NCBI GenBank assembly: GCA_937974825.1
Contig: CALJVD010000094.1
Span: forward strand, 1-28,432
Source: an uncultured Oceanospirillaceae bacterium
GTDB taxonomy: Bacteria; Pseudomonadota; Gammaproteobacteria; Pseudomonadales; Oceanobacteraceae
Length of the DNA: 28,432 nt
Direction: 5' to 3'
The notes beneath the pieces are model-generated. The model made no database searches. It was not told the DNA's origin and saw only the letters and a list, made by a program, of their open reading frames with translations. The position numbers and the translations under genes were made by a program. Positions 1 to 8,391 of the stretch are shown piece after piece. Each line of letters begins with the position of its first letter. Position 1 is the stretch's first letter.

Positions 1-1229
1 GGCGCTTTGTACGCTAACCAATAGCCACTGCCTAAGCCAACAAACCAATAAGCAAAGAAGGTGATGATCATTACCATAAAAGTATCGTGATAGGCACGTA
101 AAGCACCTGCTGCTGCCACTTGTACGGCATCAGAGAGCTGAAAGACCGCCGCAAACAGCAACAAACCGGCCGCTGTCGCAACGACCTCAGGGTCGGGTGA
201 GTAAAACCGAGCAATCATGCCAGAAAATAACACCATGATACTGGCATTAAATACGGCTAATACTAGGTTCATCTTAATACCTAACCAGGAAACCATACGA
301 GCAAGATCATTATCTCCACGGCCACGCCAATGACTCACGCGAACAGTTAATGCCATGCCTATGCTCAGAGGCACCATAAAGGTTAGGGACGATACGTTTA
401 ACGCCACTTGGTGCCCAGCAACGATAGTAGGGCCTAGTTCAGTTAGGAATAGGGCAATGACAACAAATAGACTGACCTCAAAGAAAATTGCCACGCCAAT
501 AGGAACGCCAATGCGCATAATATCTTTTACGTTACTCATAACTGGACGAATAACGTTAGCAAGCAGTGGGAAATCTTTTGGCAAGCGGTGTTTGCGGGTA
601 TCTTTTAATAAGGCGATGGCCATGCCAGTAAATACTATGGCACTGCCGATTCCACAGCCAATACCACCTAGCTCAGGCATACCAAACCAGCCATAAATAA
701 ATAACCCGTTAGCAGGTATGTTTAATGCCAAGCCAATAAGCATTACTCGTGTTACCCTACCAGGCTGTCCTAAGGCTTCAGCATAAAATCGACAAGCCAT
801 AAACACGCCTGCCATTGGCATACCCATAGCAATAGCGCGGACGTAGTTTACGGCAACATAAGAAGTGCGCTCATCGTCTATATACCAGTCTAATAGATAA
901 GAGCCGCCCCACAGCATGACAGAGGCAAACAAGCCAAGTGCAATGCCGCACCAAATAGCCGAGCTAAACAACTTAGCTAAATCGTCGGTACGTTGACCTG
1001 AGCTAAGCGCTGACGTTAAAGGCGAAAGTGCCACTAACACCCCAGAGGCAAACAACCAAATAGGCATCCATAAACTGGTGCCAATAGCAACGGCGGCTAG
1101 GTCCTCAGTGCTGACATAACCAGACATAATAGTGTCTACTGTTCCCATGCCTACTTGTGCTAATTGGGTGGTTAAAATAGGAAGAGTAAGACTGGCTAAA
1201 TAACGGATTTCACGAGTAGTAATAGACAT
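1..1229 (-). CDS. norM: MATE-family multidrug efflux pump, NorM type (C-terminus cut by window edge)
   Basis: This is an inner-membrane MATE transporter that would export cationic drugs or metabolites in exchange for Na+ or H+. The visible 409 residues start at an ATG at 1229 (MSITTREIRYLASLTLPILT). They show the usual string of hydrophobic helices and NorM-like segments such as QVGMGTVDTIMSGY near residue 25 and AVAIGTSLWMPIW soon after. Roughly 450 residues is usual for the family, so about 40 to 60 residues lie beyond the left edge. The gene is divergent from rhlB across a 127-base gap that must hold both promoters. The NorM subgroup call rests on resemblance of the N-terminal third to E. 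coli MdtK/NorM. The substrate cannot be read from the sequence. Confidence 0.9.
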   Translation of the reverse strand, partial: MSITTREIRYLASLTLPILTTQLAQVGMGTVDTIMSGYVSTEDLAAVAIGTSLWMPIWLFASGVLVALSPLTSALSSGQRTDDLAKLFSSAIWCGIALGLFASVMLWGGSYLLDWYIDDERTSYVAVNYVRAIAMGMPMAGVFMACRFYAEALGQPGRVTRVMLIGLALNIPANGLFIYGWFGMPELGGIGCGIGSAIVFTGMAIALLKDTRKHRLPKDFPLLANVIRPVMSNVKDIMRIGVPIGVAIFFEVSLFVVIALFLTELGPTIVAGHQVALNVSSLTFMVPLSIGMALTVRVSHWRGRGDNDLARMVSWLGIKMNLVLAVFNASIMVLFSGMIARFYSPDPEVVATAAGLLLFAAVFQLSDAVQVAAAGALRAYHDTFMVMIITFFAYWFVGLGSGYWLAYKA

Positions 1230-1345
1230 TGTATAAAAGCCCAAAATATATGCCCGCATTGTGCAGACAAGCAATGTATAAAAAAAGCCTTAATTGCATT
1301 ATGATGAGTAAAACAATTGCTCTAAAGTGAGCAACACAGACAAAT

Positions 1346-1349
1346 GGAG
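1346..1349 (+). promoter_or_regulatory. Shine-Dalgarno deciding the rhlB start
   Basis: A GGAG core lies 7 bases before a TTG codon at 1357, in the rhlB frame. The upstream in-frame GTG at 1327 has no purine-rich tract at a useful distance. The translation from TTG begins MFKKLIEKVMG, which resembles the short basic N-termini of pseudomonad RhlB proteins. Confidence 0.5.
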
Positions 1350-1356
1350 TCTTTTC

Positions 1357-2694
1357 TTGTTTAAAAAGTTAATCGAAAAAGTCATGGGTTCGGGCACTAA
1401 GCCCACCTCTGAAGAAAACGGGCGAAGAGCCAACACAACAAAATCACAGAAAACAAACACAGCAGCTTCATCCGGCGCGAAATCAAATAGCAAACCACAA
1501 ACTAAGGTTAAAGAAACTCCTTGGTCAGTATCCGATTTTAAAGTAGCGCCACAAGAAGGGAAAACACGTTTTCACGATTTAGGTTTACCCGATTCCGTAT
1601 TGCGCGGAATTCAAGCGCTCGGCTTTGAATATTGTACCCCAATTCAAGCACAAACATTACCTCAGACACTGCGCAATAGAGATGCTATCGGTCAAGCACA
1701 AACCGGTACAGGTAAATCCGCCGCCTTCTTGCTTACCATTTTAAATCGAATCCTTACCAACCCTATTCAAGAACGGTTTGCCAGTGAACCTCGAGCGTTG
1801 GTTATTGCCCCAACACGTGAGCTTGCCATTCAGATTGGTAAAGACGCCGAAGGGCTCTCTAAGTTCACCGGCTTAAATGTTGTAACAGTTGTTGGTGGTA
1901 TGGATTATGAAAAGCAGCGTAAGTTGCTGCGTGATCACGTTGTCGACGTACTTATCGCTACTCCTGGTCGTCTTATCGACTTTATACGCAGCCAAGATGT
2001 GTTCTTAGACCAAGTAGAGGTACTTGTACTCGATGAAGCAGACCGCATGCTCGACATGGGCTTTATTCCAGACGTTAAACGTATTGTGCGGGCTACTCCT
2101 GCTAAAGAATATCGCCAAACGTTACTGTTCTCAGCCACCTTTAACTACGATGTACGCATCTTAATTGATCAGTGGACCAAAGATCCGTTACAAGTAGTGA
2201 TTGAGCCCGATACCGTTGCTACCGATACAGTCGAACAGCGTGCTTATTTAGTGTCTGAAACAGAAAAATACAATATTCTAAAAGACGTGCTAGCTGACGA
2301 GAAACCAGAGCTGTGCATTATATTTGCCAACCGCCGTGATCTTACCCGTAATCTTTGCACAAAACTGAATAAAGAAGGGTATAAAGCTGTGTTATTGTCG
2401 GGTGAAGTGAGTCAAGACAAGCGTATAAAAACGCTGGAAGACTTCCGTCAAGGGCGTGCACAAATTATGGTTGCTACCGATGTGGCAGGCCGTGGTATTC
2501 ACGTTGATGGTATTAGTCATGTGATTAACTACACCTTGCCAGAAAACCCAGAAGATTATGTGCACCGTATTGGGCGTACTGGTCGAGCAGGGGCAGCCGG
2601 CGTATCGATTAGCTTTATATCAGAAGACGATGCGTTCTTATTACCAGACTTAGAAGAATATTTAGGCAAAAAATTTGAACTAATTCAGCCGTAA
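1357..2694 (+). CDS. rhlB: ATP-dependent DEAD-box RNA helicase RhlB
   Basis: RhlB unwinds structured RNA and usually acts with RNase E in the degradosome. Numbered from the TTG start (445 residues), a basic, low-complexity N-terminal extension of about 70 residues precedes the helicase core. The core shows the Q motif (GFEYCTPIQAQ), motif I AQTGTGKS at 114-121, motif Ia PTRELA, TPGR, the DEAD box at 226-229, SAT, and motif VI HRIGRTGR at 403-410. The C-terminus is short (LPDLEEYLGKKFELIQP) and lacks the long basic tail of RhlE or DeaD, which favours RhlB. I chose TTG 1357 because of the GGAG 7 bases upstream; an in-frame GTG at 1327 would add ten residues. The gene stands alone, with the next gene 15 bases downstream. 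Confidence 0.88.
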   Translation: MFKKLIEKVMGSGTKPTSEENGRRANTTKSQKTNTAASSGAKSNSKPQTKVKETPWSVSDFKVAPQEGKTRFHDLGLPDSVLRGIQALGFEYCTPIQAQTLPQTLRNRDAIGQAQTGTGKSAAFLLTILNRILTNPIQERFASEPRALVIAPTRELAIQIGKDAEGLSKFTGLNVVTVVGGMDYEKQRKLLRDHVVDVLIATPGRLIDFIRSQDVFLDQVEVLVLDEADRMLDMGFIPDVKRIVRATPAKEYRQTLLFSATFNYDVRILIDQWTKDPLQVVIEPDTVATDTVEQRAYLVSETEKYNILKDVLADEKPELCIIFANRRDLTRNLCTKLNKEGYKAVLLSGEVSQDKRIKTLEDFRQGRAQIMVATDVAGRGIHVDGISHVINYTLPENPEDYVHRIGRTGRAGAAGVSISFISEDDAFLLPDLEEYLGKKFELIQP

Positions 2695-2709
2695 AAAGGT
2701 GTTTTATTT

Positions 2710-3180
2710 ATGCGCTTGTTTTGTTTGTTGTTTGTAATTTTAACGGCTGCAAGTTCGGCATTAGCAGACGGAGAGCTAACCGCTAACTGGGCTGAAAATT
2801 ACATTAAACAAAACCATCCTAATTTAATGCTCGACAGCGAATCAGATCATGTAATGTCTGTTTACTATTTTGGTAAGCATAAAAACAGACGGTTAATGGG
2901 CTTAGAGCGCGTTCGCGGCGATGATTACGAACAGTTTTTTACGATTCTAGTGTTTGAAAACAAACGCTTGCTAGGGTATTACGAAAATATATTGAGCTTC
3001 CCATCGACCATTAGCAAAGACGGTGTGGTCGGGTTTCCTTTTGGGATAAGCGGCAATATAAAAGAAACAAGGCAACCGCTTAAGTTAGGTTCTAATGTGT
3101 TTGGTGATCTGTGCCAAACGCAAAGTCAGATCACCAAATGTTATTCTTGGCAGCCGGCTAACTATAAAAGCTTGAAGTAA
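2710..3180 (+). CDS. small exported protein of unknown function
   Basis: I do not recognise this 156-residue protein. It begins with a clear signal peptide (MRLFCLLFVILTAASSALA, cleavage predicted before DGE at residue 20), so it is probably periplasmic. The mature part is mixed alpha/beta with a segment rich in aromatic and charged residues (VYYFGKHKNRRLMGLERVRG) and two cysteines near the end (DLCQTQSQITKCYSW) that could form a disulfide. It starts 15 bases after rhlB, preceded by an AAAAGGTG tract, so it may be co-transcribed with the helicase gene. Its last 19 bases overlap the tail of the convergent porin gene. Confidence 0.7.
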   Translation: MRLFCLLFVILTAASSALADGELTANWAENYIKQNHPNLMLDSESDHVMSVYYFGKHKNRRLMGLERVRGDDYEQFFTILVFENKRLLGYYENILSFPSTISKDGVVGFPFGISGNIKETRQPLKLGSNVFGDLCQTQSQITKCYSWQPANYKSLK

Positions 3181-3884
3181 CGATGTACGCCAAATTGAAA
3201 AATAGTGCCTGCATCGTATGACTTACCTAAGTTAGTACGCTCAATGGTCAAGCGATAATCCCATTTCTTCCAAGTGCGCTCGGCGGCAATGCGAAAGTGC
3301 CAATAGTGGCTTTTACCACCTGCGGTGTAGATTGCACCTTCTTCCACATCTTTATTCAGCCAATGATAGTTGCCTAAATAAAACTCTAGATTGAAGTCTC
3401 TAATTGGAAAAACGTAACTGGTGCTAATAGATTGCCAAGAGTGGTCTGTGCCTAAATAGTCTTGGCTACCTTCCCAGCGGATCGACCAACGATCATTAAC
3501 TAATAAACTGGCAGATAATGCATCGTAGTCTTGATAGCGAACGCTTTTATCATCATCACCATTAAAGGTGTAACGAGTTGCACTTAAATCTAATGCGATA
3601 TCTTTATTGATGGGTAAGTAAACACCTGCAAAATAGTCGGCTTCTAGGTTTAAGTCGTCATCGTTACGATGATCCATACCCGATGCCCAACCACCTAAGT
3701 AAAACCCACTGTTGTGCTGCCAGGTTAAGCCAGCTTGTAACGTTGGTTTACCGCGAGTCTGGCTGATACCTTCACGCACATACTCTGTAGTAGCACCTAA
3801 GTTTGCATTAATTTCAGCAAACGCTGTGGTGCTAATAAGAGTACCTAAAGAGAATACTGCAGCTTGTTTGAACTTATTCAACAT
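3162..3884 (-). CDS. TorF-family putative outer-membrane porin (gcw_chp type)
   Basis: This is a predicted outer-membrane beta-barrel. From ATG 3884 it has 240 residues. A signal peptide (MLNKFKQAAVFSLGTLISTTAFA) is followed by the family's characteristic opening NLGATTEYVREGISQTRGKP and then LTWQHNSGFYLGGWAS, which match the TIGR02001/TorF pattern. The rest alternates short amphipathic strands rich in Tyr and Trp and ends in aromatic and hydrophobic residues (HRYFKLL). An in-frame TTG at 3899 would add five residues; ATG was preferred because it puts the signal peptide at the N-terminus, although neither start has a strong Shine-Dalgarno. The solute carried is unknown. The gene converges on the small exported protein and overlaps its stop. 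Confidence 0.8.
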   Translation of the reverse strand: MLNKFKQAAVFSLGTLISTTAFAEINANLGATTEYVREGISQTRGKPTLQAGLTWQHNSGFYLGGWASGMDHRNDDDLNLEADYFAGVYLPINKDIALDLSATRYTFNGDDDKSVRYQDYDALSASLLVNDRWSIRWEGSQDYLGTDHSWQSISTSYVFPIRDFNLEFYLGNYHWLNKDVEEGAIYTAGGKSHYWHFRIAAERTWKKWDYRLTIERTNLGKSYDAGTIFQFGVHRYFKLL

Positions 3885-3995
3885 ACAACCAAAAGCCAAT
3901 TAAAATCATGAAAGGGCGTATCATACGCTGTTTAACCCATAAATGGATAGCGTTGCTTATCAGTTCTTAATATACCCGAAGAGTTCAAATATAAC

Positions 3996-4004
3996 TGATA
4001 TAAT
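3996..4004 (+). promoter_or_regulatory. extended -10 promoter for the ABC exporter
   Basis: TGATATAAT is a perfect TATAAT hexamer with a TGn extension, 34 bases before the ABC exporter start. No good -35 hexamer lies 16 to 18 bases upstream, which is typical of extended -10 promoters. Called from sequence only. Confidence 0.5.
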
Positions 4005-4037
4005 CACTTTTTAAATAATTCGCGCCCTAAGAGAAGT

Positions 4038-5831
4038 ATGAGACGTTCCAGTTTGCCCGACAGTTACCCCGATAATTATCGAGTTAGTTATTGGCTAAAA
4101 ACGCTTTGGCCTTATCTAATGGAATACAAAGGGCGTGTTATTGCTGCCTTTCTCTGTTTGATTGCGGCTAAGCTCATCAGTGTTGGTATTCCGTTTCTAT
4201 TAAAATACCAAGTCGATCATTTAAGCCAAGCTCAAAACGTAGTGGAAGACTGGTGGTATTGGTTTCCACTAGGTTTGTTACTCGCCTATGGTACCGCCCG
4301 TTTTTTAACCACTTTTATCGGTGAGCTACGAGACCTGTTGTTTGGACGAGTGACCGAGCGCGCAATGCGTCGTATGTCATTACGTGTCTTTGAGCATCTG
4401 CACAAACTCAGTTTAAGTTTTCACTTAGACCGCCATACCGGTGCATTGCAGCGAGATATAGAGCGTGGTACCAATGGTATTAGCTTTATCATGCGTTTTA
4501 TGATTTTTAATATACTGCCGACTTTGCTAGAGCTAGCACTGGTTATTGGTCTTCTTTTGGCGAAATACCCTCCAGTATTTGCGCTTATTACCTCGGTAGC
4601 AGTGGTTCTCTATATTGGTTTTTCTGTGTACATGACTGAATGGCGTACACAGTATATTCGCGAAGCCAACCAAATGGATTCCACCACTCATGCTCGTGCG
4701 TTAGACAGCTTACTAAACTACGAAACGGTTAAATACTTTACCGCAGAACGACGTGAAGCAGCTGCTTATGATGAATCATTAAAGCAGTGGGAAGACGCTC
4801 GTCGTAAAAACAGATACACCTTATTTAGTTTAAACAGTGGTCAAGCACTCATCGTAAGCTTAGCCATGGGTAGCATGCTAATGTTTGCTGCTTACTATGT
4901 GGTTATTGGTGAGATGACTATTGGTGACTTTACACTGGTCAACGCCTTTATGTTTCAGCTGTTTCAACCCCTCAACTTTTTAGGTTTTGTTTACCGTGAA
5001 ATCAAAGCGTCCATTGCCAATATTGAACGCATGTTTGAACTATTAGATGAAGAACCCAGTGTTAAAGACGAGGGTACCGATCACTTAAATGTGTATAAGG
5101 GCGAGGTTCAGTTTGAAAATGTCACCTTTTCATACGCAGATAATCGCACAATATTAAAACAGCTAAACTTAACGCTAGAAGCCGGTAAGACCTTAGCAAT
5201 TGTTGGCAGTAGTGGTGCAGGTAAGTCCACCTTAACCAAGCTCTTATTCCGATTTTATGACCCTCAGCAAGGCCGTATTTTAATTGACGGTCAAGATATC
5301 AAAGGCGTACGTCAAAACGAGCTAAGACGCCAATTAGGCATTGTGCCTCAAGATACAGTGCTGTTTAACGACACGCTCGAAAACAATATCCGCTATGCCA
5401 AGCCGCATGCTACCGATGAAGAATTGCTCGAAGTCATTAGCATGGCTCAGCTTGATGGCCTAGTGCGTAACAGCCCTAACGGTTTATCAAGCATGGTCGG
5501 AGAGCGAGGCTTAAAACTGTCTGGTGGAGAAAAACAGCGCTTAGCCATTGCCCGTATGCTGCTTAAAAAGCCGGCCATTATGGTGTTTGACGAAGCAACA
5601 TCATCGTTAGATTCCACCACAGAACAAGCCATTATGCAGGCCATTCGAGACGTATCGAAAGGGCACACTACGCTAATCATTGCTCACCGATTATCGACAA
5701 TCGCCGACGCTGATCAGATAGTCGTTTTAGAAGATGGACAATGGTACGAACAGGGAACACACGCAGAGTTGCTGGCAAAAAACGGACGTTATGCGCAGTT
5801 ATGGCAAGCACAGTTGCAGCAAGAAGACTAA
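4038..5831 (+). CDS. ABC exporter, Atm1/ABCB7-type half transporter (permease fused to ATPase)
   Basis: This 597-residue half transporter would work as a homodimer in the inner membrane. The first 330 or so residues carry six hydrophobic helices. They include a segment typical of the Atm1 family, FGRVTERAMRRMSLRVFEHL followed by FHLDRHTGALQRDIERGTNGI. The nucleotide-binding domain follows, with Walker A GSSGAGKST at 390-398, signature LSGGEKQR, Walker B IMVFDEATSS and the H-loop IIAHRLST. Atm1-type proteins export glutathione-linked compounds, including sulfur species used for cytosolic Fe-S assembly and metal-glutathione conjugates. A role in Fe-S or metal handling is therefore likely but not proven here. 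An MsbA-type lipid flippase is less likely, given the Atm1-specific segment. The gene has its own extended -10 promoter upstream. Confidence 0.88.
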   Translation: MRRSSLPDSYPDNYRVSYWLKTLWPYLMEYKGRVIAAFLCLIAAKLISVGIPFLLKYQVDHLSQAQNVVEDWWYWFPLGLLLAYGTARFLTTFIGELRDLLFGRVTERAMRRMSLRVFEHLHKLSLSFHLDRHTGALQRDIERGTNGISFIMRFMIFNILPTLLELALVIGLLLAKYPPVFALITSVAVVLYIGFSVYMTEWRTQYIREANQMDSTTHARALDSLLNYETVKYFTAERREAAAYDESLKQWEDARRKNRYTLFSLNSGQALIVSLAMGSMLMFAAYYVVIGEMTIGDFTLVNAFMFQLFQPLNFLGFVYREIKASIANIERMFELLDEEPSVKDEGTDHLNVYKGEVQFENVTFSYADNRTILKQLNLTLEAGKTLAIVGSSGAGKSTLTKLLFRFYDPQQGRILIDGQDIKGVRQNELRRQLGIVPQDTVLFNDTLENNIRYAKPHATDEELLEVISMAQLDGLVRNSPNGLSSMVGERGLKLSGGEKQRLAIARMLLKKPAIMVFDEATSSLDSTTEQAIMQAIRDVSKGHTTLIIAHRLSTIADADQIVVLEDGQWYEQGTHAELLAKNGRYAQLWQAQLQQED

Positions 5832-5902
5832 AGCTTCCTAGTAGTTTGCTTGGGGCTTAGATAAAATTACATATTTTTATATATAAACATTAGAGGTTTT
5901 TA

Positions 5903-6319
5903 GTGTCAGTCGATATTAAAGTAAGAGGATATCATTTAGATATTTATCAACACGTAAACAATGGCCGCTACTTAGAGTTTTTAGAAGAAGGTCGTTGGAG
6001 TTACTTTGAAAAGCATGCATTTTTTGCAGACTTAGCCCAAGAAGGATTAGCTTTCGTTGTCGCTAATATCAATATTAGCTATCGCCGCCCTGCCTATGCG
6101 GGTGAAGTAATTCGCATTCTGACACGCATCGACAGCATTGGTAATAAAAGTGCTAAAGCCGTACAAGAAGTGCGCTTAGTAAAAGATGGAGAGTTGGCAG
6201 ATCTTATTGTTGAAGCCGATGTTACCTTCTGCCTTATGGATGCTAAAACTCAAAAAGCCGTACCCATTACCGGCGATCTACGTGCCAACTTAGAGCGTAT
6301 GATTCAGGAAGCAAAATGA
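5903..6319 (+). CDS. fadM: long-chain acyl-CoA thioesterase FadM
   Basis: FadM hydrolyses long-chain acyl-CoA, including dead-end intermediates of beta-oxidation, in the cytoplasm. The 138 residues form a single 4HBT hotdog domain. The N-terminus IKVRGYHLDIYQHVNNGRYLE and the strand ISYRRPAYAGE follow E. coli FadM closely, with the catalytic-loop residues D13 and H17 in place. The start is a GTG, supported by AGAGG 6 to 7 bases upstream; no in-frame ATG fits the family's N-terminus. The stop overlaps the start of miaE (ATGA), so the two are probably translationally coupled. The 71-base AT-rich gap upstream probably holds a promoter, but I could not settle on hexamers. Confidence 0.88.
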   Translation: MSVDIKVRGYHLDIYQHVNNGRYLEFLEEGRWSYFEKHAFFADLAQEGLAFVVANINISYRRPAYAGEVIRILTRIDSIGNKSAKAVQEVRLVKDGELADLIVEADVTFCLMDAKTQKAVPITGDLRANLERMIQEAK

Positions 6320-6927
6320 GCGTTAATCAAGTTCTCGCAGAAATTAATGAGTTTCTAGGGTGCCCAACGCCCGAAGCCTGGCTGCAAGAGGCGTTAAAAA
6401 ACCCTGAAACCTTATTAATAGATCATGCCAATTGCGAAAAGAAAGCCGCTACCACTGGTATGAACCTAATGTACAAGTACACCTATCACGACGATCTTCT
6501 TAAAAAAATGAGCCAGCTTGCCCGTGAAGAGTTACTGCACTTCGAGCAAGTGTTAGGGCTTATGAAAGAACGAAACGTTCCTTATCGACACTTGTCTTCA
6601 TCGCGTTATGCTTCGACCCTGCGTGATCAAGTACGTAAAGGCGTTGCCGAAGAATTGATCGATGTGTTGATCATTGGAGCCTTTATCGAAGCGCGCTCTT
6701 GTGAACGCTTTGCTAAGTTAGCGCCTTTAGTTGATGAAAAGCTGGGTAAGTTTTATACCTCACTGCTGAAATCTGAAGGACGTCATTATCAAGACTACCT
6801 AGCGCTTGCACAAAAATACTCTAAAGACGATATTACTGAGCGGGTAAAAGAGTTGCGCGCACTTGAGCAAGAACTCATTGAGTCACCCGATACAGAGTTT
6901 CGTTTCCATAGTGGTACGCCTCAATAA
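6316..6927 (+). CDS. miaE: tRNA 2-methylthio-N6-isopentenyladenosine-37 hydroxylase MiaE
   Basis: MiaE is a non-haem diiron monooxygenase that hydroxylates the isopentenyl group of ms2i6A37 in tRNAs reading U-starting codons. The 203 residues form the expected helical bundle. The two iron-binding half sites are visible as E41, E72-x-x-H75 (EELLHFE), E125 (FIEARS) and E154-x-x-H157 (SEGRHYQ). Length and motifs fit the family well. The ATG overlaps the fadM stop by four bases (ATGA). MiaE needs prior MiaA and MiaB action; those genes are not in the window. Confidence 0.93.
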   Translation: MSVNQVLAEINEFLGCPTPEAWLQEALKNPETLLIDHANCEKKAATTGMNLMYKYTYHDDLLKKMSQLAREELLHFEQVLGLMKERNVPYRHLSSSRYASTLRDQVRKGVAEELIDVLIIGAFIEARSCERFAKLAPLVDEKLGKFYTSLLKSEGRHYQDYLALAQKYSKDDITERVKELRALEQELIESPDTEFRFHSGTPQ

Positions 6928-6953
6928 TCTTTAAACCTTACATAGAGATCCTT

Positions 6954-7802
6954 ATGACATTAACAGCATGGCAAGGTGAAGATATCTCCGGATGGGATAG
7001 AAAAGGTGAAGAAGGAGCAACCAGTGTGCACTTACTACATGGCAATGGATTTTGTTCGCCCACGCTATTACCCGTTGGAATGAAGTTTCCACAAGAGTGG
7101 AACTTGTTATTTACCGATGTGCCCGGTCACGGTAACTCTAAACAGCCACAAGGCTATATGCCTAATTGGTTAACAATGGCACGACAAATAGGTGAAGCGC
7201 TCGAGTCGCGCGTTAATGAACCTATTTATGGAATAGGGCATTCATTAGGGGGTGTAATGACCCTCATGATTGCGGCAGAACGCCCACACCTATTCAAAAA
7301 AATCGTGCTCCTGGATCCTGTGATGTTTTCACAAGAAGTGATTTTTATTCAGCGAATGATGCGTAAAAGTGGTTTTTGGCGTCGTACTAATTTGGTTAAA
7401 CGTGTAGCTAATCGCCGTAATCACTGGCCAGATGCAGACAGTATGCGTGCAGAGTTAAGCCAAAAAGGTTTGTATAAGCATTGGGTACCAGAAGCGCTAG
7501 AGGCCTTTATTGAGTACGGTACCAAACCAGTAAGCAATGGTATCGAGTTAAGCTGTGATCCAGCTTGGGAAGCCTCTATATTTGGCTCTTACCCAAGAGG
7601 GTTGTGGGAGGCAGTACGTAAGGTCTCTGTGCCGGTTGAAATTATGGTTGCCTCTGACTCGTATAGCTTTATTGCGCGCTCGGCACGCCGAGCAGCCAAA
7701 GCCAATAAAAATATTAGCTGGCAAAGTGTTGAAGGCGGACATTGCTTCCCAATGGAACAGCCTGAAAAAACAGCCAAACTTCTTTTAGAGAAGCTACGCT
7801 AA
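6954..7802 (+). CDS. alpha/beta-fold hydrolase
   Basis: This 282-residue cytoplasmic protein has the alpha/beta hydrolase layout. It has an oxyanion-type HGNGFC at 29-34, the nucleophile elbow GIGHSLGG with S97, and a C-terminal histidine in GGHCFPMEQPEK (H263). The acid is probably the Asp in the VASDSYSF segment. A cap region with many basic residues (about 120-180) sits between the core halves. No signal peptide is present. It lies 26 bases after miaE and may be in the same transcript as fadM-miaE. The substrate is unknown: an esterase or thioesterase would suit the fadM context, but that is only inference. Confidence 0.85.
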   Translation: MTLTAWQGEDISGWDRKGEEGATSVHLLHGNGFCSPTLLPVGMKFPQEWNLLFTDVPGHGNSKQPQGYMPNWLTMARQIGEALESRVNEPIYGIGHSLGGVMTLMIAAERPHLFKKIVLLDPVMFSQEVIFIQRMMRKSGFWRRTNLVKRVANRRNHWPDADSMRAELSQKGLYKHWVPEALEAFIEYGTKPVSNGIELSCDPAWEASIFGSYPRGLWEAVRKVSVPVEIMVASDSYSFIARSARRAAKANKNISWQSVEGGHCFPMEQPEKTAKLLLEKLR

Positions 7803-7807
7803 AATCT

Positions 7808-7836
7808 TTGTCAAACATTATTAGCTAGGTTATTGT
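7808..7836 (+). promoter_or_regulatory. candidate sigma-70 promoter for the DMP19-like gene
   Basis: TTGTCA (7808-7813), a 17-base spacer and TATTGT (7831-7836) form a plausible sigma-70 promoter. The spacing is optimal; five of six -35 bases and four of six -10 bases match consensus. It sits 42 bases before the start at 7879. Confidence 0.4.
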
Positions 7837-7878
7837 ATCCACCCCATTACAACTATAACGAGATATCAAGTAGGACAT

Positions 7879-8334
7879 ATGAGCATGGAGATTCAGGCCG
7901 CATTAGATATGGCCGATGAAACCGATTCTTTTTTACAAATTACAGACGTTGTTTATGACCGAGAAGCTGATTTTGGTTACGAACAATTAAAAGATATAGA
8001 AAAAACCATTTTTTGTATTGATGGTCTGTTACGTGAAATGGAAAACGGTGGGTTTGTTCAGTTCTTTCGCCAGTCGGCAGGTAACTACACGGAAGACACA
8101 TTAATAGCCCTTGAGCGCATTAAAGCACGAGTAAGCTATGAACTTCTGAGCAAAATGAAGCAATATTTTCCTGATGAGAATGTTCCTACTGACGAAGATG
8201 ACAGAGCGGATGTCTTTGACAGCATCGAAAGTGAGTATTCAGACGAAATTACCGAATTAGACGATGAATTCTATGATTCAGGCGAAAACTTAGTTCATTT
8301 AACTTTGTCTTATTTACAACGAAGCCTCAAATAG
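7879..8334 (+). CDS. DMP19 / DUF4375-like acidic protein
   Basis: This is a strongly acidic 151-residue protein with no signal peptide. The central segment MENGGFVQFFRQSAGNYTED followed by ALERIKA matches the DUF4375 signature seen in the DMP19 family. Neisseria DMP19 is a DNA-mimic protein that binds a transcription regulator; most family members are uncharacterised. The C-terminal third is particularly rich in Asp and Glu (DENVPTDEDDRADVFDSIES, then more), consistent with a DNA-mimic surface, though that is inference. The ATG is preceded by TAGGA. It stands apart from its neighbours with its own candidate promoter. Confidence 0.72.
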   Translation: MSMEIQAALDMADETDSFLQITDVVYDREADFGYEQLKDIEKTIFCIDGLLREMENGGFVQFFRQSAGNYTEDTLIALERIKARVSYELLSKMKQYFPDENVPTDEDDRADVFDSIESEYSDEITELDDEFYDSGENLVHLTLSYLQRSLK

Positions 8335-8391
8335 TTTCTAATACGCGTTAGGTAACCTTTTAAACTTAATAAAAATAACTAAGGAATTTTT

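Noticed and set aside
355..696. 113-residue plus-strand frame inside the MATE gene
   Set aside because: It is antisense to a continuous MATE protein with typical helices and has no domain or RBS of its own.
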